Counted from the first letter of the stretch, positions 36,326 to 46,607 are shown. The stretch is DNA of 64,000 bases from Maledivibacter sp. (GCA_025210375.1 JAOASB010000029.1:310001-374000), one strand, 5' to 3'. Program-made: numbers and translations. The notes: a model not told the origin generated them from the sequence alone.

Positions 36326-37098
36326 TAGAATACACCTCCAAATAAATGCATCCACAACTTAAGGATAGTACCAACTCCAACGGCAATGGATATTGCTATC
36401 AAAATGGCCTCAGCTACTCTGGAAGTCCCTGCAATTAAATCTCCTGATATGAAATCCCTAAGTCCATTGGTTAAAGCAACCCCTGGAACCAAGGGCATAA
36501 TAGCCCCTACTATGATCATATCTATACTTTCCCCAAAACCAATACTTTTTGAAAGAAGTGTCAATATGGCAATCAAGGCTCCACTGGTGGCATTGGCAAG
36601 AAAGCTGGCATTACTCATCTTCTCTATTTTCCAATTTAACTTGATAGCAATAATTGAAATCAAGAAAGCCGCCATAAAATCCCTTATCCCTGCTCCAAAC
36701 AAAAGTGAAAAAAATGCAGCTGCAAGACCTGTAAAGAAGGTTCTAGCATTCTTACTATATTTACCTGCTTTTTCTATTCTTCTAAGCTCTAATACAGCTT
36801 CTTTTTCACCCATATCTATTTCTACAAATTTTCTTGCAAAATTATTGACCTGGGAAATTTTACTAAGATTTATTGTCCTTCTCTTTATCCTTTTTATAAA
36901 GCTTATTCCATCAAGCCTGTCATCAGAAACAAATATGCCCGTTGGAGTCACAAAGGAGTTTACATGCTTTAATCCCTTTGCCCTGCATATTATATTTATA
37001 GTATCCTCTGTTCTATAGGTCTCTGCTCCATTTTTCAGCAATATTTCCCCCGCATAAAGGGCAATCCGTAAAATTGATTTTTTCTCATCTTGAGTCAT
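36325..37098 (-). CDS. Threonine/serine exporter, ThrE N-terminal-type subunit
   Basis: 257 residues from the ATG at 37098 (AAGGAG eight nt before it); an alternative ATG at 37122 overlaps the peptidase stop. The soluble N-terminal part (ALYAGEILLKNGAETYRTEDTI, FVTPTGIFVSD) is the ThrE hydrolase-like domain; helices from about 125 include SLLFGAGIRDFMAA and GAIMPLVPGVALTNGLRDFISGDLIAG. It couples to the smaller subunit by start-stop overlap. Its promoter is probably shared with the M42 peptidase gene upstream, linking peptide degradation to amino-acid export. Confidence 0.88.
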   Translation of the reverse strand: MTQDEKKSILRIALYAGEILLKNGAETYRTEDTINIICRAKGLKHVNSFVTPTGIFVSDDRLDGISFIKRIKRRTINLSKISQVNNFARKFVEIDMGEKEAVLELRRIEKAGKYSKNARTFFTGLAAAFFSLLFGAGIRDFMAAFLISIIAIKLNWKIEKMSNASFLANATSGALIAILTLLSKSIGFGESIDMIIVGAIMPLVPGVALTNGLRDFISGDLIAGTSRVAEAILIAISIAVGVGTILKLWMHLFGGVF

Positions 37099-37122
37099 TT
37101 TAGTAGCTCCTTTTCTTAGCAT

Positions 37123-38178
37123 CTACTCTAATGGCTTTAAGCTTTCATCTCCCTTTAAGCTAAGGATAGTTGAAGCTAGTAATTCTATTTCATTTTCAAT
37201 ATCTATTAAACTTACCACCTCAGAAGGCGAATGCATATATCTCAATGGTAAGGATACCAAGGCTACGGGTACTCCTTTTCCACTAAATCTGATCTTGTCA
37301 GCATCTGTTCCTGTTAATCTTGGAGTTAATTCATATTGTAAAGGTATATTATTCTCCTTTGATGCCTTTTCAATCAGCATATTAATCTTTTTATTAATTG
37401 GTGATCCCTTAGAAAGTATAGGCCCTTCTCCCAGTTTAATATCTCCATGCTTTCTGTTGTCCACCTCTGGATAGTCAGTTGCAAAGGAAACGTCACAGGC
37501 TATTGCCATGGTAGGTTCTATATTGCTTCCCACAAAATATGCTCCCCCCATATTTGTTTCTTCATTAACTGTGCTAACTGCATAAACAGCAATATCTGGG
37601 TCTTTTTCTGCTACTTTTCTTAAAACCTCTGCTACGATAAATGCTCCTGTTCTATTGTCTAGACCTCTTCCAGCTAAATTATCATTTAGCATGTATTCGT
37701 AATCTTGATCATAGATAACATAATCACCTATTGTTATGTATTTTTGTATATCTTTCCTATCCTTCCCACCACAATCTACATAAATATCTTCGAGCTTGAT
37801 TTCATCCTTAGCTCCCCCCTGATGCTCCGCCTTGACACCTATTACACCCTTTATATCTCCCTTTTTTCCTAACACTCTTACTCTCATACCAAGTGCAAGC
37901 TTTGGGCTAATACCACCTGACTTTGCAAGATACAAGTATCCATTATCATCGATATAATTAACCATAAAGGCTATTTCATCACAATGTCCCGCCAGCATAA
38001 CCTTAAAGGGCTTGTGGGAATTAACCGATGCTATGGCATTTCCTACCATATCCGTTTCAACCCTATGGGCAAAGTCCTTTACATACTTCATCCATATCTT
38101 CTGTATCCCTACTTCATCTCCCGATGGAGATGGTGTCACTAATAATTCCTCTAAGAATTGTTTTGATTCTTTTCTCAT
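37123..38178 (-). CDS. M42-family metallo-aminopeptidase (second)
   Basis: 351 residues with the M42 metal and catalytic motifs: MLAGHCDEIAFMV, GLDNRTGAFIVAEVL, the catalytic STVNEETNMGG, ACDVSFATDYPE, and a late RLTGTDADKIRFSGKGVPVALVSLPLRYMHSPSEV. Start follows GGGGGGTATAAAT. Its stop meets the threonine/serine exporter genes, suggesting one operon. It is only distantly similar to the M42 enzyme at 13697. Cytosolic peptide trimming is the expected role. Confidence 0.9.
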   Translation of the reverse strand: MRKESKQFLEELLVTPSPSGDEVGIQKIWMKYVKDFAHRVETDMVGNAIASVNSHKPFKVMLAGHCDEIAFMVNYIDDNGYLYLAKSGGISPKLALGMRVRVLGKKGDIKGVIGVKAEHQGGAKDEIKLEDIYVDCGGKDRKDIQKYITIGDYVIYDQDYEYMLNDNLAGRGLDNRTGAFIVAEVLRKVAEKDPDIAVYAVSTVNEETNMGGAYFVGSNIEPTMAIACDVSFATDYPEVDNRKHGDIKLGEGPILSKGSPINKKINMLIEKASKENNIPLQYELTPRLTGTDADKIRFSGKGVPVALVSLPLRYMHSPSEVVSLIDIENEIELLASTILSLKGDESLKPLE

Positions 38179-38238
38179 ATTTATACCCCCCGTAAATTGA
38201 TTAATTATATAGTATCATAATTTACATAATTATATAAC

Positions 38239-39438
38239 TTATTCATCACAAGATTTAGGTTTTGATCTATTCAACTTAAGAAGAACAATGAATATCATAA
38301 ATATAAAAATTGGCATTAAAGATAATATACTCTTTGTGCTGTAATTAACCGACACATAGGCCCCCATCATAGGAGAAATCATCCAGCCTAAGCCTCCCAC
38401 AAGACCTTGATAACCAAAAAGTTCACCTCTTCTTTCCGAAGGTGTTTTTTCAGCAGTTGTTGAGGTAATAATGGGTTCGATACCTCCGAGGAAGAAAAAA
38501 AGAATGCCATATAGCCCAATAAAAATATATAGTGAATTTGCATATCTAAGGGTTAAAGAGATACAAAAACTTATAAAGATTAAAATAGTAGCCAGCTTAA
38601 GCTTACTGAGTCTATCTCCTAAACGACTTATTGTAAGCCCAGCCAATGCTGTTGCTAATCCCGCTACTCCATTTATTATTCCCGTCAGCTTTGCTGCCCC
38701 TTCTGTACTATCTAGACTCGATTGAATAAAAAGAGGTATATATGGTGAAAACACTGTTCTTGTAACACGATGTAAAAATAGAACCAACAATAAGTATAAA
38801 ATTAATGGTGTAAAAAGCTTGACCTTGTCTTTATCAGCCTCAGCATCCTCTTGTTTTCCACCTATGGTTGATTTATCCTCAACTAATAAAAATAACACCA
38901 GGAAAAATCCTACAATCATAAGTCCTCCTCCTGCAAAAAAGCTAAAACGGTATCCAAATGTTTCTGCAAATATTCCCCCAATAAGGGGTCCAATTGAGTA
39001 TCCTATAAAGGTTGAAGAAGACATAAATCCAAGGGCATAGGATAATCTATTTTTAGGTGTATTGGCCGCAACAAAGGCAGTTGCTGCGGTTATAGTCCCT
39101 GTAAATAGTCCCTGAAATCCTCTTAAAAGTACCAATTGCCAAACATTTGCAACAATACCCATTCCCCCAATTATTACAGAAGCAAACAACATGGCTCTAA
39201 GTATCATAAGCTTTCTCCCCCACTTATCAGCCAGTCTTCCCCAGATAGGAGACATTAGACCCATGGTTACTGCCGGTGCAGTACTCAATATACCAGTAAA
39301 AAGCTTTATTTGATCAGGATCAGTCACTCCCATTTCTTGAATATAAAAGGGTATAAAGGGAAGACCTAGCCCAAAGCTGGTTAATGATATAATCTGTGTA
39401 ACCCAAAGTGTATATAGATTTATTTTCCATCGCTCCAT
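38239..39438 (-). CDS. MFS transporter, multidrug-efflux type
   Basis: 399 residues from the ATG at 39438, the first with a well-placed GAAGG; longer frames to 39477 have none. About twelve membrane helices with a central hydrophilic loop (about 190-215). Motif A is present as GRLADKWGRKLMI after helix 2, and motif C-like GYSIGPLIGGIFAETFGYR in helix 5, typical of proton-drug antiporters. The second-half motif A is SRLGDRLSK. Substrate unknown. Not clearly linked to neighbours. Confidence 0.87.
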   Translation of the reverse strand: MERWKINLYTLWVTQIISLTSFGLGLPFIPFYIQEMGVTDPDQIKLFTGILSTAPAVTMGLMSPIWGRLADKWGRKLMILRAMLFASVIIGGMGIVANVWQLVLLRGFQGLFTGTITAATAFVAANTPKNRLSYALGFMSSSTFIGYSIGPLIGGIFAETFGYRFSFFAGGGLMIVGFFLVLFLLVEDKSTIGGKQEDAEADKDKVKLFTPLILYLLLVLFLHRVTRTVFSPYIPLFIQSSLDSTEGAAKLTGIINGVAGLATALAGLTISRLGDRLSKLKLATILIFISFCISLTLRYANSLYIFIGLYGILFFFLGGIEPIITSTTAEKTPSERRGELFGYQGLVGGLGWMISPMMGAYVSVNYSTKSILSLMPIFIFMIFIVLLKLNRSKPKSCDE

Positions 39439-39552
39439 AATCTTCATACCTTCTCTTTCATTATTTTTTATCTCCAAATAATAATATCATAGCTAAGCCA
39501 AAATTGTTCATTAAATGTTTAGGAAATTGTAACCCATGCCATATTGGACAAT

Positions 39553-39596
39553 AAAAAACAGCATCTTCTGATTTTTTATAAAAGGTGCTGTTTTTT
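39553..39596 (-). terminator. Terminator after the soluble chemoreceptor gene
   Basis: AAAAAACAGCA and TGCTGTTTTTT pair across a 22-nt loop; T-run on the minus strand. Confidence 0.75.
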
Positions 39597-39606
39597 CTAA
39601 GTAAAA

Positions 39607-40443
39607 TTATAATTTTTTAGATAATTCCTCAAGCATAAGTGCAGTGGAGTTTATTTCCTGTATAGATGCAGTGATTTCTTCAAGGGCTGCAGCCTGTCCT
39701 TGGAAAACAATATCCGTTTCTGTTATATTCTTCTGCATATATTCAACAGCATTCTTTATTTTCTTTAATATACTATTGATTTCATTTATAGATGTACTGC
39801 TAGATACTGACAGCTTACGAATCTCCTCAGCAACTACTGCAAAGCCTCTCCCACTCTCACCTGCACGGGCTGCTTCAATAGCTGCATTTAATCCCAAAAG
39901 GTTTGTATCCGTTGCCACCCCATTAATAAATTTAACTATTTCATCGGTCTTTTTAGCTTCTATACTAGTTTCTGCAACACTTTCTAGAACCTTGGCATTG
40001 GATTGAACAACCTCCTGAACCCCCGTAGATATTTCTTGAATACTAGCAGAAATTTGCTGTAATGCACAGGATAAATTTTGAGCTACATCACTCATTTCAG
40101 CTTGTCTTTTTAGACTTCTTGCGGAACTCATTGCTCCAACTATTTGTCCATTTTCATCCTTAATAGGAATACCCACTGCTTTTATTGGAATCCCAAATAC
40201 TTCCTTGGGAATAATACTAGATACGGCTTTGCGTTGCTTTAAAGCAGTATCTATGGCACTACCCTCTTTTATAGGCATTCCAACATGTATTTCTAAAGGA
40301 ACATTTTCATTATCTGCATATTCTATATATTCTTCCAGATTTGTTAACCCCACAACAATATCGTCATCAAACAAACTTTGTATATACGGAATGAACTTCT
40401 TTAAAGAATCTAATACTTCTTCATGTACATAATCAATATTCAT
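39607..40443 (-). CDS. Small soluble methyl-accepting chemotaxis-type protein
   Basis: 278 residues and no membrane helix. Residues about 1-115 form a PAS-like sensor (VVGLTNLEEYIEYADNENVP, FGIPIKAVGIPIKDENGQIVGAMS). Residues about 120-278 are a shortened methyl-accepting signalling domain with the tip motif [20 protein letters not shown]. The signalling hairpin is much shorter than in the receptor at 25112, so it belongs to the short cytosolic class that pairs with a kinase or other partner. Signal unknown. Confidence 0.85.
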   Translation of the reverse strand: MNIDYVHEEVLDSLKKFIPYIQSLFDDDIVVGLTNLEEYIEYADNENVPLEIHVGMPIKEGSAIDTALKQRKAVSSIIPKEVFGIPIKAVGIPIKDENGQIVGAMSSARSLKRQAEMSDVAQNLSCALQQISASIQEISTGVQEVVQSNAKVLESVAETSIEAKKTDEIVKFINGVATDTNLLGLNAAIEAARAGESGRGFAVVAEEIRKLSVSSSTSINEINSILKKIKNAVEYMQKNITETDIVFQGQAAALEEITASIQEINSTALMLEELSKKL

Positions 40444-40619
40444 AAATATTCCCCCATAAAAATTTTTTCATTATAATATAATTTTAACATGTTGTTAGCT
40501 TATGTCAATTTATGTATATCCTTCTAAAAAAATTTTTTTCCTTTCATATGTATTTTTCATTTGCTTTTGCAAATAATAAAGCCATAAATCAAATTTAGAG
40601 CAATATGGAGGTATAGAAT

Positions 40620-40811
40620 ATGCAAGGTAAAAATGCAAGACAAAACGTTCAAGATGTTTGTACTCAACTTCAGACCTGTGTTAGTGATCTGAATCAAGCA
40701 TTAAATACAGTGGAAAAACAGGAAAACAGACAAAAGATTCAAAGTACACTAGATGCAGTAAATAAAGCAATGCAAACTGCCACTACTACACTTTCAACCT
40801 ATCAAGAATAG
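40620..40811 (+). CDS. Small helical hypothetical protein
   Basis: 63 residues, start ATG after ATGGAGG. All-helical composition, rich in Gln, Thr and Asn, with two Cys at residues about 14 and 19 (VCTQLQTCVSDLNQALNTV). No signal or membrane segment. A good ribosome site and a terminator downstream support it as a real gene. I do not recognise a family. Confidence 0.6.
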   Translation: MQGKNARQNVQDVCTQLQTCVSDLNQALNTVEKQENRQKIQSTLDAVNKAMQTATTTLSTYQE

Positions 40812-40872
40812 CAAAAAACAAAAATAGCTGAGGAGTATTTTTCTTTTCCACAGCTTAATCTTGAAACAAACT

Positions 40873-40912
40873 AAGAGGATTTATATTGGCTATGCCATAT
40901 AAATCCTCTTTT
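40873..40912 (+). terminator. Terminator after the small helical-protein gene
   Basis: AAGAGGATTTATAT pairs with ATATAAATCCTCTT around TGGCTATGCC, itself partly paired, followed by TT. It also faces the convergent pflA. Confidence 0.75.
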
Positions 40913-40994
40913 GTCATTAATTCTAAATACTAAAATGGTTCATAACCTATGGATATTACTCAATTGGCAAAAATCCCGTTACCCCTATTAAATA

Positions 40995-41702
40995 TTATGC
41001 AGTTCTTAGTATTTCTTCAATTTTTTTTGTTTTCTCCTTGCACATTGGATTTATGCTATTGAATTTATAGGGTATACCCATTGCTTCATATTTGTTTACA
41101 CCAAGGGTATGATAGGGAAGAAGCTCAACCCTTTCTACATTATGAAACTCATCTATTATGTTTTTTAGCTTGTGCATATGGTCTTCACCATCGGTGATTC
41201 CCGGTACCACCACATGTCTTATCCATAGCTTTACATTAGATTCCTTTAAGGACTTAGCAAAGCTCCAAAACTCCTCAATATTTCCTCCCGTCAGTTCTTT
41301 ATAACCCCTTTTATCCACATGCTTTATATCCAAGATAACTAAATCCGTATACCTCAATATCTCTTCGTATTGTCCCATTCCAAAGCCTGCTGTATCTAAG
41401 GCCGTATGCAATCCATTTTCCTTACACATTTTAAGAAATTCTATTAAAAATTTAGGCTGCATCAAGGGATCTCCTCCAGAGCATGTGATTCCTCCACCGG
41501 AATTTTTAAAGTATGGCTTAAACCTCAGTGCCTTCTTCAAAAGCTCATCAGGGCTCATTTCTTCTCCATCATTAGGATTCCATGTATCTGGATTGTGGCA
41601 ATATCCACACCTAAGTTTACAGCCTTGAAAAAACACCACAAATCTGACTCCCGGTCCATCCATAAGTCCCATGGTCTCAATTGAATGAATTTTCCCCATC
41701 AT
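40995..41702 (-). CDS. pflA: Pyruvate formate-lyase activating enzyme
   Basis: 235 residues. The radical-SAM cluster motif CKLRCGYCHNPDTW (CxxxCxxC) is near residue 30, followed by GGGITCSGGDPLMQ and ALDTAGFG. It uses SAM and a 4Fe-4S cluster to put the glycyl radical on PflB. It lies 64 bp downstream of pflB on the same strand, the usual order. Confidence 0.95.
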   Translation of the reverse strand: MMGKIHSIETMGLMDGPGVRFVVFFQGCKLRCGYCHNPDTWNPNDGEEMSPDELLKKALRFKPYFKNSGGGITCSGGDPLMQPKFLIEFLKMCKENGLHTALDTAGFGMGQYEEILRYTDLVILDIKHVDKRGYKELTGGNIEEFWSFAKSLKESNVKLWIRHVVVPGITDGEDHMHKLKNIIDEFHNVERVELLPYHTLGVNKYEAMGIPYKFNSINPMCKEKTKKIEEILRTA

Positions 41703-41766
41703 ATCACATCATCCTCCAAATATTAAAGACACTAGATTTCAACCTTACTGACCTTCACTTTCTTTT

Positions 41767-43995
41767 CTATACTGCTTCATGGAAGGTTCTTTTTATAACT
41801 TCCAACTGCTGCTCCCTTGTAAGCCTGTTAAAGTTAACGGCATAGCCTGAAACCCTTATGGTCAACGTAGGATATTTTTGTGGGTTTTCCATTGCATCAA
41901 TTAGGATTTCTCTATTCATAACATTTACATTCAAATGATGGGCTCCCTGTGCAAAATAGCCGTCCAAAATAGTAACAAGATTACTTATTCTTATCTCTTC
42001 ATCCTTACCCAATGCTTCGGGTACAATGGAAAATGTATTTGAAACACCGTCCTCACACACTGAACGATAAGGAATCTTGGCAACTGAGTTCAAAGAAGCT
42101 AATGCACCACTTTTATCTCTACCGTGCATAGGATTAGCTCCAGGTGAAAATGCTTCCCCTCTCCTTCTTCCATCAGGTGTTGTTCCTGTTTTCTTACCAT
42201 AAACCACATTAGAAGTAATGGTTAGTACTGATAAAGTTTTATGAGCTTTTCTATAGGATTCATGCTTTTGGAGTTCATTCATAAATGTTCTTAACAATTC
42301 TACGGCTATATCATCAGCTCTATCGTCATCATTTCCATATTGAGGGAAGTCTCCTTCTATCTCAAAATCTACAGCTATGCCATTTTCTCTAATTGCCTTT
42401 ATTTTAGCGTATTTAATTGCACTTAATGAATCACATGCCACGGATAATCCTGCCACTCCAAATGCCATTATCCTATCGACCTCTGTATCATGAAGGGCCA
42501 TGAAAGAAGACTCGTATGCGTATTTATCGTGCATGTAATGTATTATGTTCATTGTATTTACATAAAGCTCTGCCACATATTCTAAAACCCTGTAGTAGTT
42601 TTTTCTTACCTTATCGTAGCACAACTGATCATCCTCAATTTTTTCGATTCCAGGTACTACTAATGCTCCTGTTATCTCGTCTATCCCTCCGTTTATGGCA
42701 TATAAAAGGGCCTTAGCTATATTACATCTTGCTCCGAAAAACTGCATCTGTTTTCCTAATGCCATTGCAGAAACACAGCATGCTATACCATAATCATCTC
42801 CATAGACTGGTCTCATGATATCGTCATTTTCATATTGAATTGAATCACTTATTATAGACATTTTAGAACAATATCTTTTAAAGGCCCCTGGAAGCTTCTC
42901 TGACCATAATACAGTCATGTTTGGCTCCGGTGCTGGCCCTAGGTTACTCAGTGTGTGTAAAAATCTAAATGAATTCTTAGTTACAAGGGTATCGCCAGTT
43001 ATTGTCATACCACCTATGACCTCAGTAATCCAGTTTGGATCTCCAGCAAACAATTCATTGTATTCTGGAGTTCTTAAATGTCTTGCCATTCTAAGCTTTA
43101 TGACAAATTGATCGATTATCTCCTGGGCTTCTATTTCAGTTAGTATTCCATTTTTTAAATCCCTTTCAATATATATATCAATAAAGGTACTTGTTCTTCC
43201 CAGTGACATAGCTGCACCATTATTTTCCTTGATGCCTGCTAGATATCCAAAATATAAAAACTGAACAGCCTCTCTAGCATTTTCGGCGGGTTTAGATATA
43301 TCAATACCGTAGGAATTAGCCATTTCTTTCATTTCCTTTAGTGCCCTTATTTGATCTGTTAATTCTTCTCTGATTCTAATCAGTTTTTCATTCATAGGGC
43401 CAGTTAAGTTTTTAAAGTCCTTTTGTTTCTCCTGTAATAAGAAATCTATCCCATATAAAGCTATCCTTCTATAGTCCCCTATTACTCTACCCCTTCCATA
43501 GGCATCGGGAAGACCAGTCAATAACCCTGCACTTCTTGCTTTTTTCATTTCATCGGTATATACATCGAACACCCCTTGATTATGGGTTTTTCTATATTCA
43601 TTAAAAATAACTTTCATTTTTTCATCTAATTCATATCCATAGGATCTTAGGGCAGACTCTGCCATCCTTATACCACCAAAGGGATTGATCATTCTTTTCA
43701 ATGGTTCATCCGTCTGCAGTCCAAATATCACTTCATTTTCTTTATCTATGTATCCCGGTTTAAAATTATCAATACCAGAAATATTCACCTGGTCAATATC
43801 CAATACTCCTTTTTCAAGCTCCTTTGCAAGAAGCTCATTGCATACGTCCCATAACTTTTTTGTTCTATCAGTGGTACCTTCTAAAAAGTTTTCATTACCT
43901 TCATAGGCAGTATGATTCTTAATAATAAATTCCCTTACATTTATATCCTTTGTCCAAGTTCCCCCATTAAATCCTACCCATTCCTTTTTCAACAT
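41767..43995 (-). CDS. pflB: Formate acetyltransferase (pyruvate formate-lyase)
   Basis: 742 residues, standard length. The catalytic Cys-Cys pair is in [14 protein letters not shown], and the glycyl-radical loop is [11 protein letters not shown] near the C-terminus. Other family motifs include [27 protein letters not shown] and [28 protein letters not shown]. It converts pyruvate and CoA to acetyl-CoA and formate under anaerobic conditions. The ribosome site GAGGAGG is inside a hairpin of the upstream ZTP riboswitch, so translation is likely controlled by ZTP/ZMP. Confidence 0.96.
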   Translation of the reverse strand: MLKKEWVGFNGGTWTKDINVREFIIKNHTAYEGNENFLEGTTDRTKKLWDVCNELLAKELEKGVLDIDQVNISGIDNFKPGYIDKENEVIFGLQTDEPLKRMINPFGGIRMAESALRSYGYELDEKMKVIFNEYRKTHNQGVFDVYTDEMKKARSAGLLTGLPDAYGRGRVIGDYRRIALYGIDFLLQEKQKDFKNLTGPMNEKLIRIREELTDQIRALKEMKEMANSYGIDISKPAENAREAVQFLYFGYLAGIKENNGAAMSLGRTSTFIDIYIERDLKNGILTEIEAQEIIDQFVIKLRMARHLRTPEYNELFAGDPNWITEVIGGMTITGDTLVTKNSFRFLHTLSNLGPAPEPNMTVLWSEKLPGAFKRYCSKMSIISDSIQYENDDIMRPVYGDDYGIACCVSAMALGKQMQFFGARCNIAKALLYAINGGIDEITGALVVPGIEKIEDDQLCYDKVRKNYYRVLEYVAELYVNTMNIIHYMHDKYAYESSFMALHDTEVDRIMAFGVAGLSVACDSLSAIKYAKIKAIRENGIAVDFEIEGDFPQYGNDDDRADDIAVELLRTFMNELQKHESYRKAHKTLSVLTITSNVVYGKKTGTTPDGRRRGEAFSPGANPMHGRDKSGALASLNSVAKIPYRSVCEDGVSNTFSIVPEALGKDEEIRISNLVTILDGYFAQGAHHLNVNVMNREILIDAMENPQKYPTLTIRVSGYAVNFNRLTREQQLEVIKRTFHEAV

Positions 43996-44003
43996 ATAAA
44001 AAA

Positions 44004-44144
44004 ACCTCCTCGACTAAATAAGTATATAGTCCAGAGGCTTTACAAAAAATAAATAGACCCCCTGAACTTATCGCCCAGGCGGTCGGCATATCTTCAAATC
44101 ACACTCCATGTGGTTAATTCCACTTCCGCCAGTCATGTGATCGA
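44004..44144 (-). ncRNA. ZTP (pfl motif) riboswitch upstream of pflB
   Basis: On the minus strand the leader reads ATCACA..GACTGGCGGAAGTGG..CCACATGGAGTGTGAT..GCCGACCGCCTGGGC. ATCACA/TGTGAT form P1, GTGG/CCAC the inner stem, and GGCGG (44126-44130) with CCGCC (44078-44082) the pseudoknot; CCGCCTGGGC is the conserved 3' signature. The expression platform at 44004-44037 folds CCTC against the pflB Shine-Dalgarno GGAGG with GACTA/TAGTC below. An upstream CAGGGG could instead pair with CCTCTG and free the site. ZTP riboswitches normally turn genes on when folate is short. Confidence 0.88.
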
Positions 44145-44180
44145 TTTTAAATGTATATATTATCTTTTAATTGTATTATT

Positions 44181-44209
44181 ATAATAACAACCATGAAGCT
44201 TTTTGTCAA
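44181..44209 (-). promoter_or_regulatory. pflB promoter
   Basis: On the minus strand TTGACA (44204-44209), 17-nt spacer, TATTAT (44181-44186). Transcription would begin about 30 nt before the ZTP aptamer. Confidence 0.75.
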
Positions 44210-44250
44210 TATTATTGTATAGAATTCCTATGAAAAATTAATATAGCATA

Positions 44251-44293
44251 CTTAAAAACCTCCTTTGTTTAGTTTACCAAGGAGGTTTTTAAG
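44251..44293 (-). terminator. Terminator after recQ
   Basis: CTTAAAAACCTCCTT pairs with AAGGAGGTTTTTAAG around a 13-nt loop. Confidence 0.85.
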
Positions 44294-44309
44294 TGAAATG
44301 TTACTTCTT

Positions 44310-46445
44310 TTAAGAAATCCTATTTTTATACTTACAAATTACCGCTTTGATTGCTAAATAATCTATTTCCTCAGGAAGTTCTTCCTTTATAGGCTTTAAT
44401 CTCTCACTTCCCACTGCTTGAATAGTATCTAAAATAAGGGATTCCTGGTGGGATGGAATAAACTCATCTAAATCCACCTCTAACCCTTCATCAGCACATC
44501 TTATAATATGATTATTTATAGTTAACTGCTTTATTTCCCTCTCCTTAGCAATATCCTTAAGTGATTTACCCTCACTATACATATTAAAGGTTATGATATG
44601 ACTAGGTACCTTTTCTTCTTTAGATTTTTCCTTCTGCTCTATATTGTCCGTTGATTCCTTCATCTGTATACCATGTTCTTTTATATATTCACCAATAACA
44701 TTTAAAAACTCATCGCCGTATTTTTCCAGTTTTGATTCTCCTACACCCTTTATTCCAAGCATAGAAGTATGATCTTGGGGATAATATTTACTCATTTCAC
44801 GCAGTGTGCTATCTGAGAAAACAATATATGGTGGTACATTGTCCCTATTTGAGATATCCTTTCGTAGCCCTCTAAGCACTTCAAATAGAGAGTCGTCTTC
44901 CACAGCTTTTTCCTTTTTCTTCTGAATCCTTTGAAATACTTTTTCATTTCCTTTCAAAACTGATACCGCCTTATTTTTCAGCTTAACGACTGGATATTGA
45001 TCCTGTGTAAGTCCTATATATCCTTCAGCAATCAATACATTTATAATGTCCTTTATCTCCTTTTCCCTATACTCCTTCATAATTCCATAGGTAGATAAGC
45101 TGTCAAATCCAAACTCTCTCACCCTTTTATTCTTAGAACCCCTAAGCACCTGGGCAACTAAAGTTGTCCCAAAACGCTCTTTCATTCGATAAATGCAAGA
45201 AAATATCTTTTGGGCTTCTATTGTGATATCCGTAAGCTCACTGTCATCTTTACAGGTACTGCAATTTCCGCATTCATCATCAATATGTTCCTCACCAAAA
45301 TATTCTAATATATACTTCCTTAAACATTTAGATGTATGACAATAATCCACTACAGTTTGCAACTTTTTATACTCGTTTTTCTGCCTAACCTCGGATACTA
45401 TGCTTTGTTCTATCATATACTTTTGAAGTAGTATATCCTGGGGAGCATATAGCAAAATACATTCACTTGGTTCTCCGTCCCTGCCTCCACGACCGGCTTC
45501 TTGATAATATGCTTCCATACTTTTAGGAATGTTATTATGGATTACATATCTTACATTTGATTTGTCTATGCCCATTCCAAAGGCGTTTGTGGCAACAATA
45601 ATATTTACATCATCATATATAAATTGATCTTGACTTTGTTTTCTATCTATAACGCTCATTCCTGCATGATATTTTCCTACTTTATAACCTTGCCTGCTAA
45701 TGATTTCATATAAGCTCTCTACCTCTTTTCTAGTAGCAGCATATATAATACCTACTTCTTCTCTATTATTTTCTATATAATTGATTATAAAATCCTTTTT
45801 GTTTACTCCCCTTTCCACAGCAAAATACAGATTCTCACGATTGAAGCCGGTTACATAAACATTGGGATTGCTTAAAGCCAGAAGCTCTATGACATCCTTC
45901 TTTACGCCTTCCGTGGCAGTAGCTGTAAATGCAGAGACAATGGGTCTACTATTGAGTTCATTTATAAAGCCTGGGATGCACCTATAGCTTGTCCTAAAAT
46001 CATGTCCCCATTGGGATACACAATGGGCTTCGTCCACAGCCACTAGAGAAATGTCTAAAAAGTTTAGCATCTGTCTAAAGCCCTCTGCTTCTAATCTCTC
46101 CGGGGCAATATACAAAAGTTTTATTTCACCATTTCTGGCTTTATTGATTCTATCTTGAACCTCGCTGAAACCTATAGAACTATTTATGAAAGTAGCTGGC
46201 ATTCCTATGTTTTTCAGTCCATCTACTTGATCCTTCATAAGAGAAATGAGTGGAGAAATTACAAGGGTAAGTCCTTCAAGTAAAAGACTGGGAATCTGGT
46301 AACATATAGATTTACCAGCCCCAGTGGGCATTATAGCAAAGGTATCTTTACCCCTTAAGATACTATCTATTATCTTCTCCTGTCCCCTTCTAAAACTATC
46401 ATATCCATAATATTTTTTTAGTATTTTTTTTGCATTTTCAAGCAT
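44310..46445 (-). CDS. recQ: ATP-dependent DNA helicase RecQ
   Basis: 711 residues. Helicase core (about 1-340): GYDSFRRGQEKIIDSIL, Walker A MPTGAGKSICYQIP, DEAH box AVDEAHCVSQWGHDFR, motif VI EAGRGGRDGEPSE. RQC domain (about 345-510) with zinc cysteines C..LEYFGEEHIDDECGNCSTC. An HRDC domain (about 515-595) and a C-terminal HTH_40-like domain (about 615-705, KSLKDIAKEREIKQLTINNHIIRC) follow. It unwinds branched DNA in repair and recombination. Single gene with its own terminator. Confidence 0.95.
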   Translation of the reverse strand: MLENAKKILKKYYGYDSFRRGQEKIIDSILRGKDTFAIMPTGAGKSICYQIPSLLLEGLTLVISPLISLMKDQVDGLKNIGMPATFINSSIGFSEVQDRINKARNGEIKLLYIAPERLEAEGFRQMLNFLDISLVAVDEAHCVSQWGHDFRTSYRCIPGFINELNSRPIVSAFTATATEGVKKDVIELLALSNPNVYVTGFNRENLYFAVERGVNKKDFIINYIENNREEVGIIYAATRKEVESLYEIISRQGYKVGKYHAGMSVIDRKQSQDQFIYDDVNIIVATNAFGMGIDKSNVRYVIHNNIPKSMEAYYQEAGRGGRDGEPSECILLYAPQDILLQKYMIEQSIVSEVRQKNEYKKLQTVVDYCHTSKCLRKYILEYFGEEHIDDECGNCSTCKDDSELTDITIEAQKIFSCIYRMKERFGTTLVAQVLRGSKNKRVREFGFDSLSTYGIMKEYREKEIKDIINVLIAEGYIGLTQDQYPVVKLKNKAVSVLKGNEKVFQRIQKKKEKAVEDDSLFEVLRGLRKDISNRDNVPPYIVFSDSTLREMSKYYPQDHTSMLGIKGVGESKLEKYGDEFLNVIGEYIKEHGIQMKESTDNIEQKEKSKEEKVPSHIITFNMYSEGKSLKDIAKEREIKQLTINNHIIRCADEGLEVDLDEFIPSHQESLILDTIQAVGSERLKPIKEELPEEIDYLAIKAVICKYKNRIS

Positions 46446-46607
46446 TCAGATATACTCCCTTTTTATAGATTCTATTAATAATAGTATATCATTTATAGAT
46501 AACTAATTAAATGGATATAGCTTGGACAAAATAAAAGCTACTCTACTGGTATATATGTTTATTAAGATTTATTAGGGGTAAACCTCTGGGGGAGCAAAGA
46601 TTGCAGA

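Noticed and set aside
36386..37018. 210-codon plus-strand open frame
   Set aside because: Fully antisense to the threonine/serine exporter gene, whose motifs and overlaps are clear; no independent support.
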